Of a stretch of 64,000 bases of DNA, positions 54,578 through 62,956 are shown in pieces; position 1 is the first letter of the stretch, and the number at the start of each line of letters is the position of its first letter. The notes beneath the pieces were generated by a model. It made no database searches and was not told the origin of the DNA. It saw nothing but the letters and a program-made list of their open reading frames with translations. Origin of the DNA: Escherichia boydii (GTDB lineage: Bacteria; Pseudomonadota; Gammaproteobacteria; Enterobacterales; Enterobacteriaceae). The stretch spans positions 1,922,001-1,986,000 of the forward strand of contig CP169086.1 of NCBI GenBank assembly GCA_041890495.1, in the 5' to 3' direction. Position numbers and translations under genes: made by a program.

Positions 54578-55293
54578 TACGACTCCTTGTGGCCGGCAAA
54601 CAGCCGGGCAAAATCAGGCAGGCACTCGCCCGCCCGCTCGAAGCAGAGGCTGGCGACGATATGTTCAAAATGGTGCATGAGGGCATCGCTTAGCGGTTCA
54701 AGCGCCTTCTGGCGCAGCAGATCCACAAGCTGCTCGTGATCGTTGCAGCGGCAGCCCTGACGCCACGGCGCGCCCCAGGTGGCAATCACCAGCGAGGAAC
54801 GCTGGCTCAGGCTGGTCACCATCTCAGTGAGCACCTGGTTTCCGGAGATGGCCTGCAGCTGAATGTGGAAACTGGCGGAGTGGCGAATCGCCGCCGGGCC
54901 GTCATACGCCTCGTGCGCCTGCTGCTCCTGGCGAATAATGGCCTCCAGCGCGGCAAGATGCGGCGGCTGGCAGTGCGCCAGCACGTCCGGCAGGTTGGCC
55001 ACCTCCAGCAGCGCGCGGGTGCGGAAGATGTGCTGCGCCTCTTCCACCGTCGGGCTGGCGACGTGTGCACCACGCTTGGGCGTTAAGGTGACCATTTGCA
55101 CAGCGGCGAGTCGCTGCAGCACCTTACGGATGCCCGTGCGGCTCACGCCAAACACCTCTGCCAGCGCCTCTTCCGGCAGTTTGCTCCCCGGCAGCAGCTG
55201 ATGTTCGACAATCGCGGTCATTAGCGCCTGGAAGATGGATTCGTCTTTGTCATGCAGGTCTGGCGCGGTCTGCAGGGCGTCTATGTTGTTCAT
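54577..55293 (-). CDS. hpxS: GntR-family regulator HpxS
   Basis: This 238-residue FadR-subfamily GntR regulator has an N-terminal winged helix (KLPEEALAEVFGVSRTGIRK, about 38-57) and an FCD effector domain with likely metal ligands His/Asp. It is first in hpxSAB and divergent from the permease gene hpxC. Two TGTATRC repeats in the gap are candidate operators. In Klebsiella HpxS is described as the regulator of hpxSAB. Confidence 0.91.
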   Translation of the reverse strand: MNNIDALQTAPDLHDKDESIFQALMTAIVEHQLLPGSKLPEEALAEVFGVSRTGIRKVLQRLAAVQMVTLTPKRGAHVASPTVEEAQHIFRTRALLEVANLPDVLAHCQPPHLAALEAIIRQEQQAHEAYDGPAAIRHSASFHIQLQAISGNQVLTEMVTSLSQRSSLVIATWGAPWRQGCRCNDHEQLVDLLRQKALEPLSDALMHHFEHIVASLCFERAGECLPDFARLFAGHKES

Positions 55294-55326
55294 TCACCAC
55301 TCCGAGTTTTACTTTCCGTTATCGAA

Positions 55327-55359
55327 TCGTATACATAAAAATGAAATATTGCATACAAG
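55327..55359. promoter_or_regulatory. Candidate HpxS operators between hpxS and hpxC
   Basis: TCGTATACATA (55327-55337) and TTGCATACAAG (55349-55359) are near-palindromes of the TTGTATACAA type used by FCD-GntR regulators. Their centres are 22 bp apart, two helical turns. Confidence 0.55.
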
Positions 55360-55370
55360 ATTTATTATTT

Positions 55371-55386
55371 TGGCCTGGATCCTGCA
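55371..55386 (+). promoter_or_regulatory. Possible sigma-54 promoter of hpxC
   Basis: TGGCCTGGATCCTGCA keeps GG and GC at the -24/-12 spacing but has three mismatches to the consensus. It lies 52 bp before hpxC and next to the candidate HpxS sites. Confidence 0.5.
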
Positions 55387-55437
55387 ACACCGTTTGCACT
55401 CCCACTCAACGGGTTTTCATTCACAGGAGCAGGTTTC

Positions 55438-56934
55438 ATGCCAAACAGTCAAAACGCGCAGCAGGGTACGGCCGCTGATTCCGGTGCGGTTTACAGCCCA
55501 CGTCTTTGCAATGAGGATCTGGCACCGACGCGTGACCAGAACTGGAGCTGGTACAACATCTTTTCGTTCTGGATGTCGGACGTTCACAGCATGGGGGGTT
55601 ATGTTGTCGCCGCGAGCTTCTTTACGCTCGGGCTGGCAAGCTGGCAGGTGCTGCTCTGCCTGCTGGTGGGGATTTGCATCGTGCAGCTGTGCGCCAACCT
55701 GGTGGCCAAACCGAGCCAGATGGCGGGCGTGCCTTACGCGGTGATAAGCCGTCAGGCGTTTGGCGTCTTCGGGGCCAATATTCCGGCGGTGATCCGCGGG
55801 CTGATTGCCTTCGCGTGGTACGGTATTCAGACCTATCTCGCCGCCAACGCGCTGATGCTCGTGGCGCTAAAGTTCTGGCCGTCGCTCTCTTCGCTCACTA
55901 CCGGCGCATTCCTGGGCCTGTCGCATCTGGGCTGGATCTGCTTTGCCATTATGTGGGTCCTGCAGGCGATGGTCTTCTGGCACGGCATGAGCGCCATCAA
56001 GCGCTTTATTGATATCGCCGGTCCGGCGGTCTACGTGGTGATGCTGGCCCTCGCCGGCTGGATTGTATACAAGACAGGTTTTGACGGGATCTCCTTTACC
56101 CTCGCCAGCAAATCCCTGAGCGCGGGCGAGCAGACCTGGCAGATGATCACCGCGACCGCGCTGGTGGTTTCTTACTTCTCCGGCCCGCTGCTCAACTTTG
56201 GCGATTTCTCCCGCTACGGCAAAAGCATGGGCGAGATCCGCCGCGGCAACCGCTGGGGGCTGCCGTTTAACTTCCTGCTGTTCTCCATCGTCACCGTGGT
56301 GATTGTCTCCGGCACCCAGTCGCTGTTTGGCCGCATGATCACCGACCCGATTGAGACCGTCAGCCGCGTGGGCAACGATCTGGCCGTGGCGATTGGCCTG
56401 CTGACGATGATCACCGCCACCATCGGGATCAACATCGTGGCGAACTTCGTCTCCCCGGCGTTTGATTTCTCTAACTGCTCGCCGCAGAAAATCAGCTTCC
56501 GCACCGGGGGGATGATTGCCGCCGTCGGCTCGATCCTGCTCACCCCGTGGAACCTGTTCAACTCGCCGGAGCTTATCCATTACACCCTGGACGTGCTCGG
56601 GGCATTTATCGGCCCGCTGTTCGGCATTCTGATTGCGGATTTCTACCTGATTAAACGCGGCAAGGTTTCGGTCGACGATCTGTTTGACGACACGCCTAAG
56701 GGCAAATACTGGTACCGCAACGGCTTTAACCCGAAAGCCATTGGCGCGCTGATCCCGTCCGTTGCCGTGGGCCTGGTCATTAGCTTTATCCCGGCCCTGC
56801 ATGAGGTGGCAAACTTCAGCTGGTTTATCGGCGTCTTCCTCGGCGGCGTCACCTACCGCTGGCTGGCGCGGGAAGAGCGCGAGACGGCAGCCGCGACGTC
56901 GTTTGGCTCCCGCGTGGCGACGCAAAAAGAGTAA
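55438..56934 (+). CDS. hpxC: Allantoin/nucleobase permease HpxC (NCS1 family)
   Basis: This 498-residue NCS1 transporter has about twelve helices. Family segments are WSWYNIFSFWMSDVHSMGGY (helix 1), AFAWYGIQTYLAANAL (helix 3) and SGPLLNFGDFSRYGKSM (helix 6, substrate site). In Klebsiella HpxC is assigned to allantoin uptake. It is divergent from hpxSAB and followed 100 bp later by guaD with its own sigma-54 promoter. A GGAG ribosome site lies upstream. Confidence 0.92.
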   Translation: MPNSQNAQQGTAADSGAVYSPRLCNEDLAPTRDQNWSWYNIFSFWMSDVHSMGGYVVAASFFTLGLASWQVLLCLLVGICIVQLCANLVAKPSQMAGVPYAVISRQAFGVFGANIPAVIRGLIAFAWYGIQTYLAANALMLVALKFWPSLSSLTTGAFLGLSHLGWICFAIMWVLQAMVFWHGMSAIKRFIDIAGPAVYVVMLALAGWIVYKTGFDGISFTLASKSLSAGEQTWQMITATALVVSYFSGPLLNFGDFSRYGKSMGEIRRGNRWGLPFNFLLFSIVTVVIVSGTQSLFGRMITDPIETVSRVGNDLAVAIGLLTMITATIGINIVANFVSPAFDFSNCSPQKISFRTGGMIAAVGSILLTPWNLFNSPELIHYTLDVLGAFIGPLFGILIADFYLIKRGKVSVDDLFDDTPKGKYWYRNGFNPKAIGALIPSVAVGLVISFIPALHEVANFSWFIGVFLGGVTYRWLAREERETAAATSFGSRVATQKE

Positions 56935-56976
56935 CCCCTTCCCTCTGGCCGCAGCTTATCTGCGGCCCGTTCATTC

Positions 56977-56992
56977 TGGCACCGTTCTTGCT
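56977..56992 (+). promoter_or_regulatory. Sigma-54 promoter of guaD
   Basis: TGGCACCGTTCTTGCT is a full match to TGGCAC-N5-TTGCW, 43 bp before the guaD ATG. Guanine deamination would thus be under nitrogen control. Confidence 0.85.
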
Positions 56993-57034
56993 GAGCCTTA
57001 TCACCCCCGCTACGCACACACGAAGGCAGGAACC

Positions 57035-58354
57035 ATGATGGAATACCAGACTGCGATACGCGGTGCATTTTTTGATATTGCCCGGGTCTGCGACAGCGCA
57101 GACGCTATTGCCCAACACGCGCGCTACCTTGAGGACGGCCTGCTGTTTATCCAGAACGGAAAAATTCTGGCACAGATGCCGTGGCAGGAGGGCGAGCAGT
57201 ATCTTGACCCGCACAAAGGCTATACCGACCTGCGCGGCAGGCTGCTGCTGCCCGGTTTTGTCGACACCCACGTTCATTATCCGCAAACGGAGATGATCGG
57301 CGCCTTTGGTGAACAGCTGCTGGAATGGCTGACCACCTACACCTTCCCGGTGGAGAGCCAGTTTGCCGATGAGGCCTACGCGAAAGAGATCGCCGAATTT
57401 TTCATTAACCAGCTGGTGAGCAACGGCACCACCACCGCGCTGGTGTTTTGCACGCTGCATCCGGAATCGGTCGAGGCGCTGTTTACCGAGGCCCTGCGCC
57501 TGAACATGCGCCTTATCGCTGGTAAGGTGATGATGGACAGACACGCGCCGGACTACCTGAGCGAAGACGCAAAGCAGAGCTACCGGCAGACGCGGGCGCT
57601 GATCCAGCGCTGGCATCACCGTGGACGGCTGGGCTATGCGATTACGCCGCGCTTTGCCCCGACCTCATCACCCGAGCTGCTTGCGGCGGTCAGCCTGCTC
57701 AGAGAGGAGTTTCCGGACACCTGGCTGCAGACCCACCTGAGCGAAAACCCCAACGAAGTGGCCTGGGTAAGCGATCTCTGGCCGGAGCACGAGCGCTATC
57801 TGGACGTGTATCACCACTACGGCCTGACCGGCGAGCGCAGCGTGTTTGCCCACGCGATCCATCTGCACCACAGCGAGTGGCAGTGCCTGCATGACACCGG
57901 TTCGGCGGTGGCGTTTTGCCCCACCTCTAACCTGTTTCTCGGCAGCGGGCTGTTTCGCCTCCCCGCCTGCTGGCAGCACAGGGTGCGGATGGGCATCGGC
58001 ACCGACGTCGGGGCGGGCACGACCTTCAGCATGCTGCGCACCCTGGGAGAAGCCTACAAGGTGGGCCAGCTTCAGAGCTACCGCCTGCGCGCCAGCGAGG
58101 CCTTTTACCACGCCACGCTGGGCGGCGCGCACGCCCTCCGGCTGGACGATAAGATTGGGAACTTCGCGGCAGGCAAAGAGGCGGATTTCGTGGTTATCGA
58201 CCCCGACGTGACGCCGCTGCAGCGCCTGCGCAATCGCCGCTGCCAGGATATCTATGAGCAGCTCTTTGTGCTGATGACCCTCGGCGACGAGCGCAACATC
58301 AGCGAGACCTGGGTCAACGGCGAGCGGGTGTGGTCAACTGCCCCGGTAGGTTGA
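57035..58354 (+). CDS. guaD: Guanine deaminase GuaD
   Basis: GuaD is a zinc amidohydrolase converting guanine to xanthine plus ammonia. The 439-residue product equals the length of E. coli GuaD. Metal and catalytic motifs are in order: DTHVHYPQTEM near 80, HLSENPNE near 235, FAHAIHL near 272 and GTDVGAGTTFSML near 325. The ATG at 57035 follows AAGGCAGG; frames further upstream lie in hpxC. It supplies xanthine to the HpxDE-HpxO branch and converges with hpxT. Confidence 0.94.
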   Translation: MMEYQTAIRGAFFDIARVCDSADAIAQHARYLEDGLLFIQNGKILAQMPWQEGEQYLDPHKGYTDLRGRLLLPGFVDTHVHYPQTEMIGAFGEQLLEWLTTYTFPVESQFADEAYAKEIAEFFINQLVSNGTTTALVFCTLHPESVEALFTEALRLNMRLIAGKVMMDRHAPDYLSEDAKQSYRQTRALIQRWHHRGRLGYAITPRFAPTSSPELLAAVSLLREEFPDTWLQTHLSENPNEVAWVSDLWPEHERYLDVYHHYGLTGERSVFAHAIHLHHSEWQCLHDTGSAVAFCPTSNLFLGSGLFRLPACWQHRVRMGIGTDVGAGTTFSMLRTLGEAYKVGQLQSYRLRASEAFYHATLGGAHALRLDDKIGNFAAGKEADFVVIDPDVTPLQRLRNRRCQDIYEQLFVLMTLGDERNISETWVNGERVWSTAPVG

Positions 58355-58657
58355 CCACCCGCCGGGGGCAATCACAAACGGCAGATGGAAATGCTCGTCT
58401 GCCGTTTCTCCCGTCACAAAATCAATTTGCGCACAGGGGTAGAGCGTGGCGCGACCGGTTTCGCGAAACCACGCGCCGATCTCCGCCACCAGCCGATAGC
58501 GGCCCGCGGGCAGAGAGGGAACGAACGCGGCGATGCGCCCCTGAGCGTTGGTCACGCCCGTCGCCAGCGTCTTCCCGTCCTGTTGCAGATGAACCGTTAC
58601 GCCCTCTGCGGGTTTGCCCGTCGAAATATCGAGAATGTGGGTGCTGAGCGTGCTCAT
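58334..58657 (-). CDS. hpxT: 5-hydroxyisourate hydrolase HpxT
   Basis: HpxT is a transthyretin-related protein that hydrolyses 5-hydroxyisourate to OHCU. The 107-residue product starts MSTLSTHILDISTGKPAEGV and ends with the diagnostic YRGS tetrapeptide. No signal peptide is present, so it is cytoplasmic. The ATG overlaps the hpxQ stop (ATGA). Its last 21 bases overlap the converging guaD gene. Confidence 0.94.
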   Translation of the reverse strand: MSTLSTHILDISTGKPAEGVTVHLQQDGKTLATGVTNAQGRIAAFVPSLPAGRYRLVAEIGAWFRETGRATLYPCAQIDFVTGETADEHFHLPFVIAPGGWSTYRGS

Positions 58658-59154
58658 TCGCTAATGACTCCTTCCAGCCGCAGCAGCGTAATTTCCCGCA
58701 GCTGTTCCAGCGCGGCACGGACTTCCTGCGCGTCGCTGTTCTCCAGCCGCGCGTGCAGCGCTTGTAAAATGTCCTCACCGCTGCGGCCCTTCGCGCGGAT
58801 CAGAAAGACGCGTCCGAAGCGGGCCTCGTAGCGGGCATTGCCTTCGCGCAGCGCCTGGGCCAGCTCGGCATCGCTATCGTTCACCGCCCCCTGCTCCCGG
58901 CGCGATAGCACCGCCTCCGCCGCTGAACCCGCGGGCTTTTCCCCAATGCGCGGATGGGCGCTCAGGGCTTGCGCTAAGGCCGCTTCATCCCAGCGTTGCG
59001 TTAGTGCCTGCGCCGCAATAAACAACGCTTCCCGGCTCGAATAAGGCCGCCCACTAACCAACGCGTCGGTCCAGCCGGGTATCGCCACGCAGGGATGAAG
59101 CAGCGTAAAAGCGTCTTTCTCAGGAAGCTGATTAAAGTCGTGCAGTGCGATCAT
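58654..59154 (-). CDS. hpxQ: OHCU decarboxylase HpxQ
   Basis: HpxQ is 2-oxo-4-hydroxy-4-carboxy-5-ureidoimidazoline decarboxylase, producing (S)-allantoin. The 166-residue product begins MIALHDFNQLPEKDAFTLLH and has the catalytic His in SAHPRIGEKP near 67 and the GRSGEDILQAL segment near 125. The start at 59154 is preceded by AAGGAGA. It is first in hpxQT; the hpxP permease that precedes it in Klebsiella is not here. Confidence 0.93.
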   Translation of the reverse strand: MIALHDFNQLPEKDAFTLLHPCVAIPGWTDALVSGRPYSSREALFIAAQALTQRWDEAALAQALSAHPRIGEKPAGSAAEAVLSRREQGAVNDSDAELAQALREGNARYEARFGRVFLIRAKGRSGEDILQALHARLENSDAQEVRAALEQLREITLLRLEGVISE

Positions 59155-59186
59155 AGGTTCTCCTTGATTATCCTTCTCCGGCTTAT

Positions 59187-59202
59187 TGCACAAACCACGC
59201 CA
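59187..59202 (-). promoter_or_regulatory. Possible sigma-54 promoter of hpxQT
   Basis: On the minus strand TGGCGTGGTTTGTGCA has GG and GC at the right spacing with three mismatches elsewhere, 33 bp before hpxQ. Weak but in the expected place. Confidence 0.45.
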
Positions 59203-59344
59203 CTCTTGAGACAAACGTGAAACAGTCGATTCCCGATAGCTAGCCAGGAAATTTTTGATTCATAAAAAGGCACGCTCACCGCGTTTACGCACCTTAGCAG
59301 TGCAAACATCTCCCTCACAACGCCGTTTTCGCCACTCTGCAGCC

Positions 59345-59360
59345 TGGTACGCAAATTGCT
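59345..59360 (+). promoter_or_regulatory. Sigma-54 promoter of hpxODE
   Basis: TGGTACGCAAATTGCT has one mismatch to TGGCAC-N5-TTGCW and lies 34 bp before the hpxO ATG, in the 239-bp divergent gap shared with hpxQT. Confidence 0.8.
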
Positions 59361-59393
59361 GAATGTCTTTACACCCTGCAAAAGGAGAGAAGC

Positions 59394-60548
59394 ATGAGAG
59401 CAATCGTTATTGGTGCGGGTATTGGCGGCCTGAGCGCCGCCGTCGCGCTGAAGAAAGCGGGCATCGACTGTACCGTGTTTGAAGCCGTAAAGGAGATCAG
59501 GCCCGTCGGGGCGGCCATCTCCATCTGGCCGAACGGCGTGAAATGCATGCAGCACCTCGGCATGGGCGACATCATCGAGACTTACGGCGGGCCGATGCGT
59601 TTTATGGCCTATAAGGATTACCGGCGCGGAGATACCCTGACCCGCTTTAGCCTTGCCCCGCTGGTTGAGCGTACCGGCGGGCGTCCCTGCCCCGTCTCGC
59701 GCGCTGAGCTTCAGCGCGAAATGCTGGACTTCTGGGGTCGCGACAAGGTGCAGTTCGGCAAGCGCGTCGAACGCGTCCATGAGGACGACGCTGGCGTGAG
59801 CGTCACCTTCACCGACGGCACCTCGGCATCCGGGGATTTCCTGATTGCCGCGGACGGCAGCCACTCGGCGGTGCGCCCGTACGTGCTGGGCTATGCGCCG
59901 GAGCGCCGCTACGCCGGGTACGTGAACTGGAACGGGCTGGTGAAGATTGACGAAGAGATTGCCCCGGCGCACCAGTGGACCACCTTCGTTGGCGAAGGAA
60001 AACGCGTGTCGCTGATGCCCGTCTCCGGGGGTCGTTTCTACTTCTTTTTTGACGTGCCGCTGCCCGCGGGTCTGGCGGAGGATCGCACCACCCTGCGCGC
60101 CGATCTCACGGGCTACTTCCGCGGCTGGGCGCCGCCGGTGCAGAAGCTTATCGCGGCCCTGGATCCTGAAACGACCAACCGCATTGAAATCCACGACATT
60201 GAGCCGTTCGACAGCCTGGTGCGCGGCAACGTCGCGCTGCTTGGCGATGCCGCGCATAGCACCACGCCGGATATCGGCCAGGGCGGCTGCGCGGCGATGG
60301 AAGACGCCGTCGTGCTGGGGGAATGCCTGCGTGAAAATCACAACATCACGCTGGCGCTGCGACAGTACGAGGCGCTGCGCTGCGACCGGGTGCGCGACCT
60401 GGTGCTGAAGGCGCGCAAGCGCTGCGACGTCACCCACGGGAAAGACATGGCGTTGACGCAGGCCTGGTATCAGGAGCTTCGAGAGGAGACCGGCGAGCGC
60501 ATCATCAACGGTCTGTGCGAGACCATTCAGGGCGGCCCGTTAGGCTGA
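59394..60548 (+). CDS. hpxO: FAD-dependent urate hydroxylase HpxO
   Basis: HpxO is a flavoprotein hydroxylase that uses NADH and O2 to turn urate into 5-hydroxyisourate. The 384-residue product has the Rossmann motif IGAGIGGLSAAVALKKAG at the N-terminus, the DG motif ADGSHSAVRP near 160, and GDAAHSTTPDIGQGG near 285. The Arg/Tyr segment GGRFYFFFD matches the urate-binding strand. It leads an hpxO-hpxD-hpxE unit. AGGAGAG precedes the start. Confidence 0.94.
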   Translation: MRAIVIGAGIGGLSAAVALKKAGIDCTVFEAVKEIRPVGAAISIWPNGVKCMQHLGMGDIIETYGGPMRFMAYKDYRRGDTLTRFSLAPLVERTGGRPCPVSRAELQREMLDFWGRDKVQFGKRVERVHEDDAGVSVTFTDGTSASGDFLIAADGSHSAVRPYVLGYAPERRYAGYVNWNGLVKIDEEIAPAHQWTTFVGEGKRVSLMPVSGGRFYFFFDVPLPAGLAEDRTTLRADLTGYFRGWAPPVQKLIAALDPETTNRIEIHDIEPFDSLVRGNVALLGDAAHSTTPDIGQGGCAAMEDAVVLGECLRENHNITLALRQYEALRCDRVRDLVLKARKRCDVTHGKDMALTQAWYQELREETGERIINGLCETIQGGPLG

Positions 60549-60565
60549 ACGCAAGAGGGACAACG

Positions 60566-61600
60566 ATGAAAAGAGAACCGACTCCACCCGCCCACTGTAC
60601 GTTTGAGCCAGAGGACTGGCTGCGCCTGGCGAAATGCTGGCATCCGGTCGCGCGCGCCTGCGACGTCGGTCCGGCACCGGTCAAAGCGACGCTGCTGGAT
60701 GAACAGCTGGTGATTTACCGGATAAACGACCAGGTCGTGGTCGCCCGTGACGTTTGCCCGCACCGCGGCGTGCCGCTGACGCTCGGCTTTCACGACGAGC
60801 ATGGGATTATCTGCCCCTATCATGGCTTACGCTTTGGGGAGGACGGGCGCTGCAATCGTATTCCCTCCAGCCCGGACCAGCCCGTTCCGGCGAAGCTGAA
60901 CCTGATTAACTACGCCGTGGAAGAGCGGTTCGGGCTGATCTGGACCTGCCTGGCGTTTGATCCGGATAACCCCGCGCCGCTGCCTACCATGCCGCACTGG
61001 GATGACGACGGATTTCAACAGATTAACTGCCCGGCATTCGAGGTGAACGGCTTTGCCGGACGTCAGGTAGAAGGCTTTCTGGACGTGGCGCACTTTGCCT
61101 GGATCCACACCGATACCTTTGCGGACCCGAACAACCCGCTGGTGCCCCACTATCAGCCGCAGGAGACGCCGTTTGGCTTCGTGGCGGATTACTGGAGCTC
61201 AGTGAGCAACTATCCCGCCAGTTCACCCGTGCAGGCCCCGGAAGGGTTCCAGTGGTTGCGCCATTTTGAGATGCACCTGCCGTTTACCGCTACCCTGACG
61301 ATTCATTTTCCGGGTGAATCGAGACTGGTCATTATGAACGCCGCGTCGCCGGTCTCATCGCGCGTGACCCGCATGTTCGCCCCTATCGCCCGCAATTTTG
61401 ACCTGCATATTCCGGTGGAGGATGTGCATGCCTTCAATCTGCGGATTTTTGAAGAAGACCGTCTGATGGTGGAAACCCAGCGCCCGGAAAGCCTGCCGCT
61501 GGACCTGACCCTGGAAGCCCATATCCCCGCGGATAAAAGCTCGATTGCCTACCGTCGGGGGCTGAAGAAGATGGGCTTTGGCGAGTTTTTCCTGGTATGA
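60566..61600 (+). CDS. hpxD: Rieske-type hypoxanthine/xanthine oxygenase HpxD
   Basis: HpxD is the oxygenase component of the two-part HpxDE system reported to oxidise hypoxanthine toward urate in Klebsiella in place of xanthine dehydrogenase. The 344-residue product has the Rieske ligands Cys64/His66 (CPHRGVP) and Cys83/His86 (CPYHGLRF). The mononuclear iron segment FLDVAHFAWIHTDTF is near 173. The start at 60566 lies 17 bp after hpxO. It overlaps hpxE by ATGA. Confidence 0.92.
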   Translation: MKREPTPPAHCTFEPEDWLRLAKCWHPVARACDVGPAPVKATLLDEQLVIYRINDQVVVARDVCPHRGVPLTLGFHDEHGIICPYHGLRFGEDGRCNRIPSSPDQPVPAKLNLINYAVEERFGLIWTCLAFDPDNPAPLPTMPHWDDDGFQQINCPAFEVNGFAGRQVEGFLDVAHFAWIHTDTFADPNNPLVPHYQPQETPFGFVADYWSSVSNYPASSPVQAPEGFQWLRHFEMHLPFTATLTIHFPGESRLVIMNAASPVSSRVTRMFAPIARNFDLHIPVEDVHAFNLRIFEEDRLMVETQRPESLPLDLTLEAHIPADKSSIAYRRGLKKMGFGEFFLV

Positions 61601-62547
61601 CGGAGGCCGATATGCTGAGCGTAATTGTTGACGGGCTGTGGCGCGAGGGCGACAAAAGCCTCGCCGTCAGGCTGGTGGCTGAAGACGGGAGCGCACTGCC
61701 GACGTGGCAGCCCGGCGCGCACATTGATGTCCACCTGCCCTGCGGCGTGGTGCGCCAGTATTCCCTGACCGGGACCTGTGAGGAAGAGAGCTATCTTATC
61801 TGCGTGGGGCGGGAAACCGCCTCGCGCGGCGGATCGCGCTACGTTCACGAGACGCTGCGTCCCGGGCAGAAGCTGATGATATCCGCCCCGCGCAACCTGT
61901 TTCCGCTTCAGCAGGCAGAGCGGGTTTTGCTGCTGGCGGCGGGCATTGGCATTACGCCGCTGTATGCGATGGCCCTGCAGCTGAAGGCGACCGGAACGCC
62001 GTTCACGCTGCACTACTACGTCAGGAACCGCGAAAGCGCGGCGTTTGCGCGCGAACTCTCGCAGTGCGGTGAGTGCATCATTCATACCGCCAGCCCGCGC
62101 ACAGCGCTCGCAGAGCATATCCCCGTGCCTGAGGCGGGTTTGCGAGCCTGGGCGTGCGGACCGGCAGGATTTATGGAAAAAGTGCGTGAGGTCGCCACGG
62201 CGAAGGGATGGGATGACGCCCATATCCACAGCGAGGCGTTTCAGCCCGCGACCTCTGTCACAAGCGGCGTCGCGGGCGAGATCTTCACGGTCAAACTGGC
62301 CTCCACAGGGGAGCGCTGGCCGGTGCCTGCGGACAAAACCATCGCCCAGGTGCTGCAGGCAAACGGCGTGGACGTGCCGCTGTCATGCGAGATGGGGATC
62401 TGCGGAGCCTGCCTGACGCCGGTGATTGACGGCGTGGTGGATCACCGGGATAGCGTGCAGTCGGAGGCCGAAAAAAGCGCAACGGATCAGCAGGTGGCGC
62501 TGTGCTGTTCGCGGAGCCATTCCCGGGAGCTGGTGATTGCCCTGTAA
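61597..62547 (+). CDS. hpxE: Oxygenase reductase component HpxE
   Basis: HpxE is a 316-residue reductase of the phthalate-dioxygenase-reductase type: FMN/FAD domain with RQYSLTG near 55, NAD domain with LLLAAGIGITPLYAM near 110, and a C-terminal plant-type [2Fe-2S] domain with CEMGICGACLTPV near 265 and the fourth Cys in ALCCSRS. It passes electrons from NADH to HpxD. It ends the operon and is followed by an intrinsic terminator. Confidence 0.92.
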   Translation: MTEADMLSVIVDGLWREGDKSLAVRLVAEDGSALPTWQPGAHIDVHLPCGVVRQYSLTGTCEEESYLICVGRETASRGGSRYVHETLRPGQKLMISAPRNLFPLQQAERVLLLAAGIGITPLYAMALQLKATGTPFTLHYYVRNRESAAFARELSQCGECIIHTASPRTALAEHIPVPEAGLRAWACGPAGFMEKVREVATAKGWDDAHIHSEAFQPATSVTSGVAGEIFTVKLASTGERWPVPADKTIAQVLQANGVDVPLSCEMGICGACLTPVIDGVVDHRDSVQSEAEKSATDQQVALCCSRSHSRELVIAL

Positions 62548-62550
62548 AGC

Positions 62551-62585
62551 AAAAAACCCTGCGATATTTCTATCGCAGGGTTTTT
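62551..62585 (+). terminator. hpxE terminator
   Basis: The stem aaaccctgcgata/tatcgcagggttt with a short loop, then T-run, lies between hpxE and the tRNA on the opposite strand. Confidence 0.9.
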
Positions 62586-62590
62586 GAATT

Positions 62591-62678
62591 TGGCGGAAGC
62601 GTAGAGATTCGAACTCTAGAACCCTTTCGGGTCGCCGGTTTTCAAGACCGGTGCCTTCAACCGCTCGGCCACGCTTCC
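62591..62678 (-). tRNA. serT: tRNA-Ser(UGA)
   Basis: This is an 88-nt class II tRNA on the minus strand with acceptor ggaagcg/cgcttcc, long variable arm, anticodon loop ct-TGA-aa, T-loop gttcgaatc and encoded CCA. It corresponds to E. coli serT. tRNA-Ser genes are common integration targets, but no integrase or repeated tRNA end is seen beside this one. Confidence 0.97.
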
Positions 62679-62690
62679 AAAGTGAGGCGC

Positions 62691-62719
62691 ACTATAAACA
62701 TCTATTAGCGCCTTGTAAA
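62691..62719 (-). promoter_or_regulatory. serT promoter
   Basis: On the minus strand TTTACA and TATAGT are spaced 17 bp with a gcgcc discriminator directly before the tRNA, as for stable-RNA promoters. Confidence 0.75.
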
Positions 62720-62956
62720 GCAGGAATTTTTCTATTTTTCCCCGCAGGCGTTTGACTGCGCAAAAAGTCACCCGCACGCTGATCTCACGTCACTCACAAC
62801 GACCTTGTACATACCGTAACATAGCAACGCTCATCCTTTTAAATCGCTCTGGTATAGAATGCCTCAAAAATAGAAGGTCATTTGTTGTGTAATTGTTATA
62901 AATCTGAATTCCCGCAGATTTTAGACATTACTGCCATGCAGTGTTACGGGTTGATG

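Noticed and set aside
55867..56925. 352-codon minus-strand frame opposite hpxC
   Set aside because: It is a shadow of the permease; hydrophobic codons on one strand give charged codons on the other, which explains its length.
59151..60437. 428-codon minus-strand frame opposite hpxO
   Set aside because: It is antisense to a clear FAD hydroxylase, with no ribosome site and no recognisable fold.
62591..62678. tRNA-Ser(UGA) as an attachment site of an integrated element
   Set aside because: No integrase gene and no repeated tRNA 3' end are visible on either side within the window.
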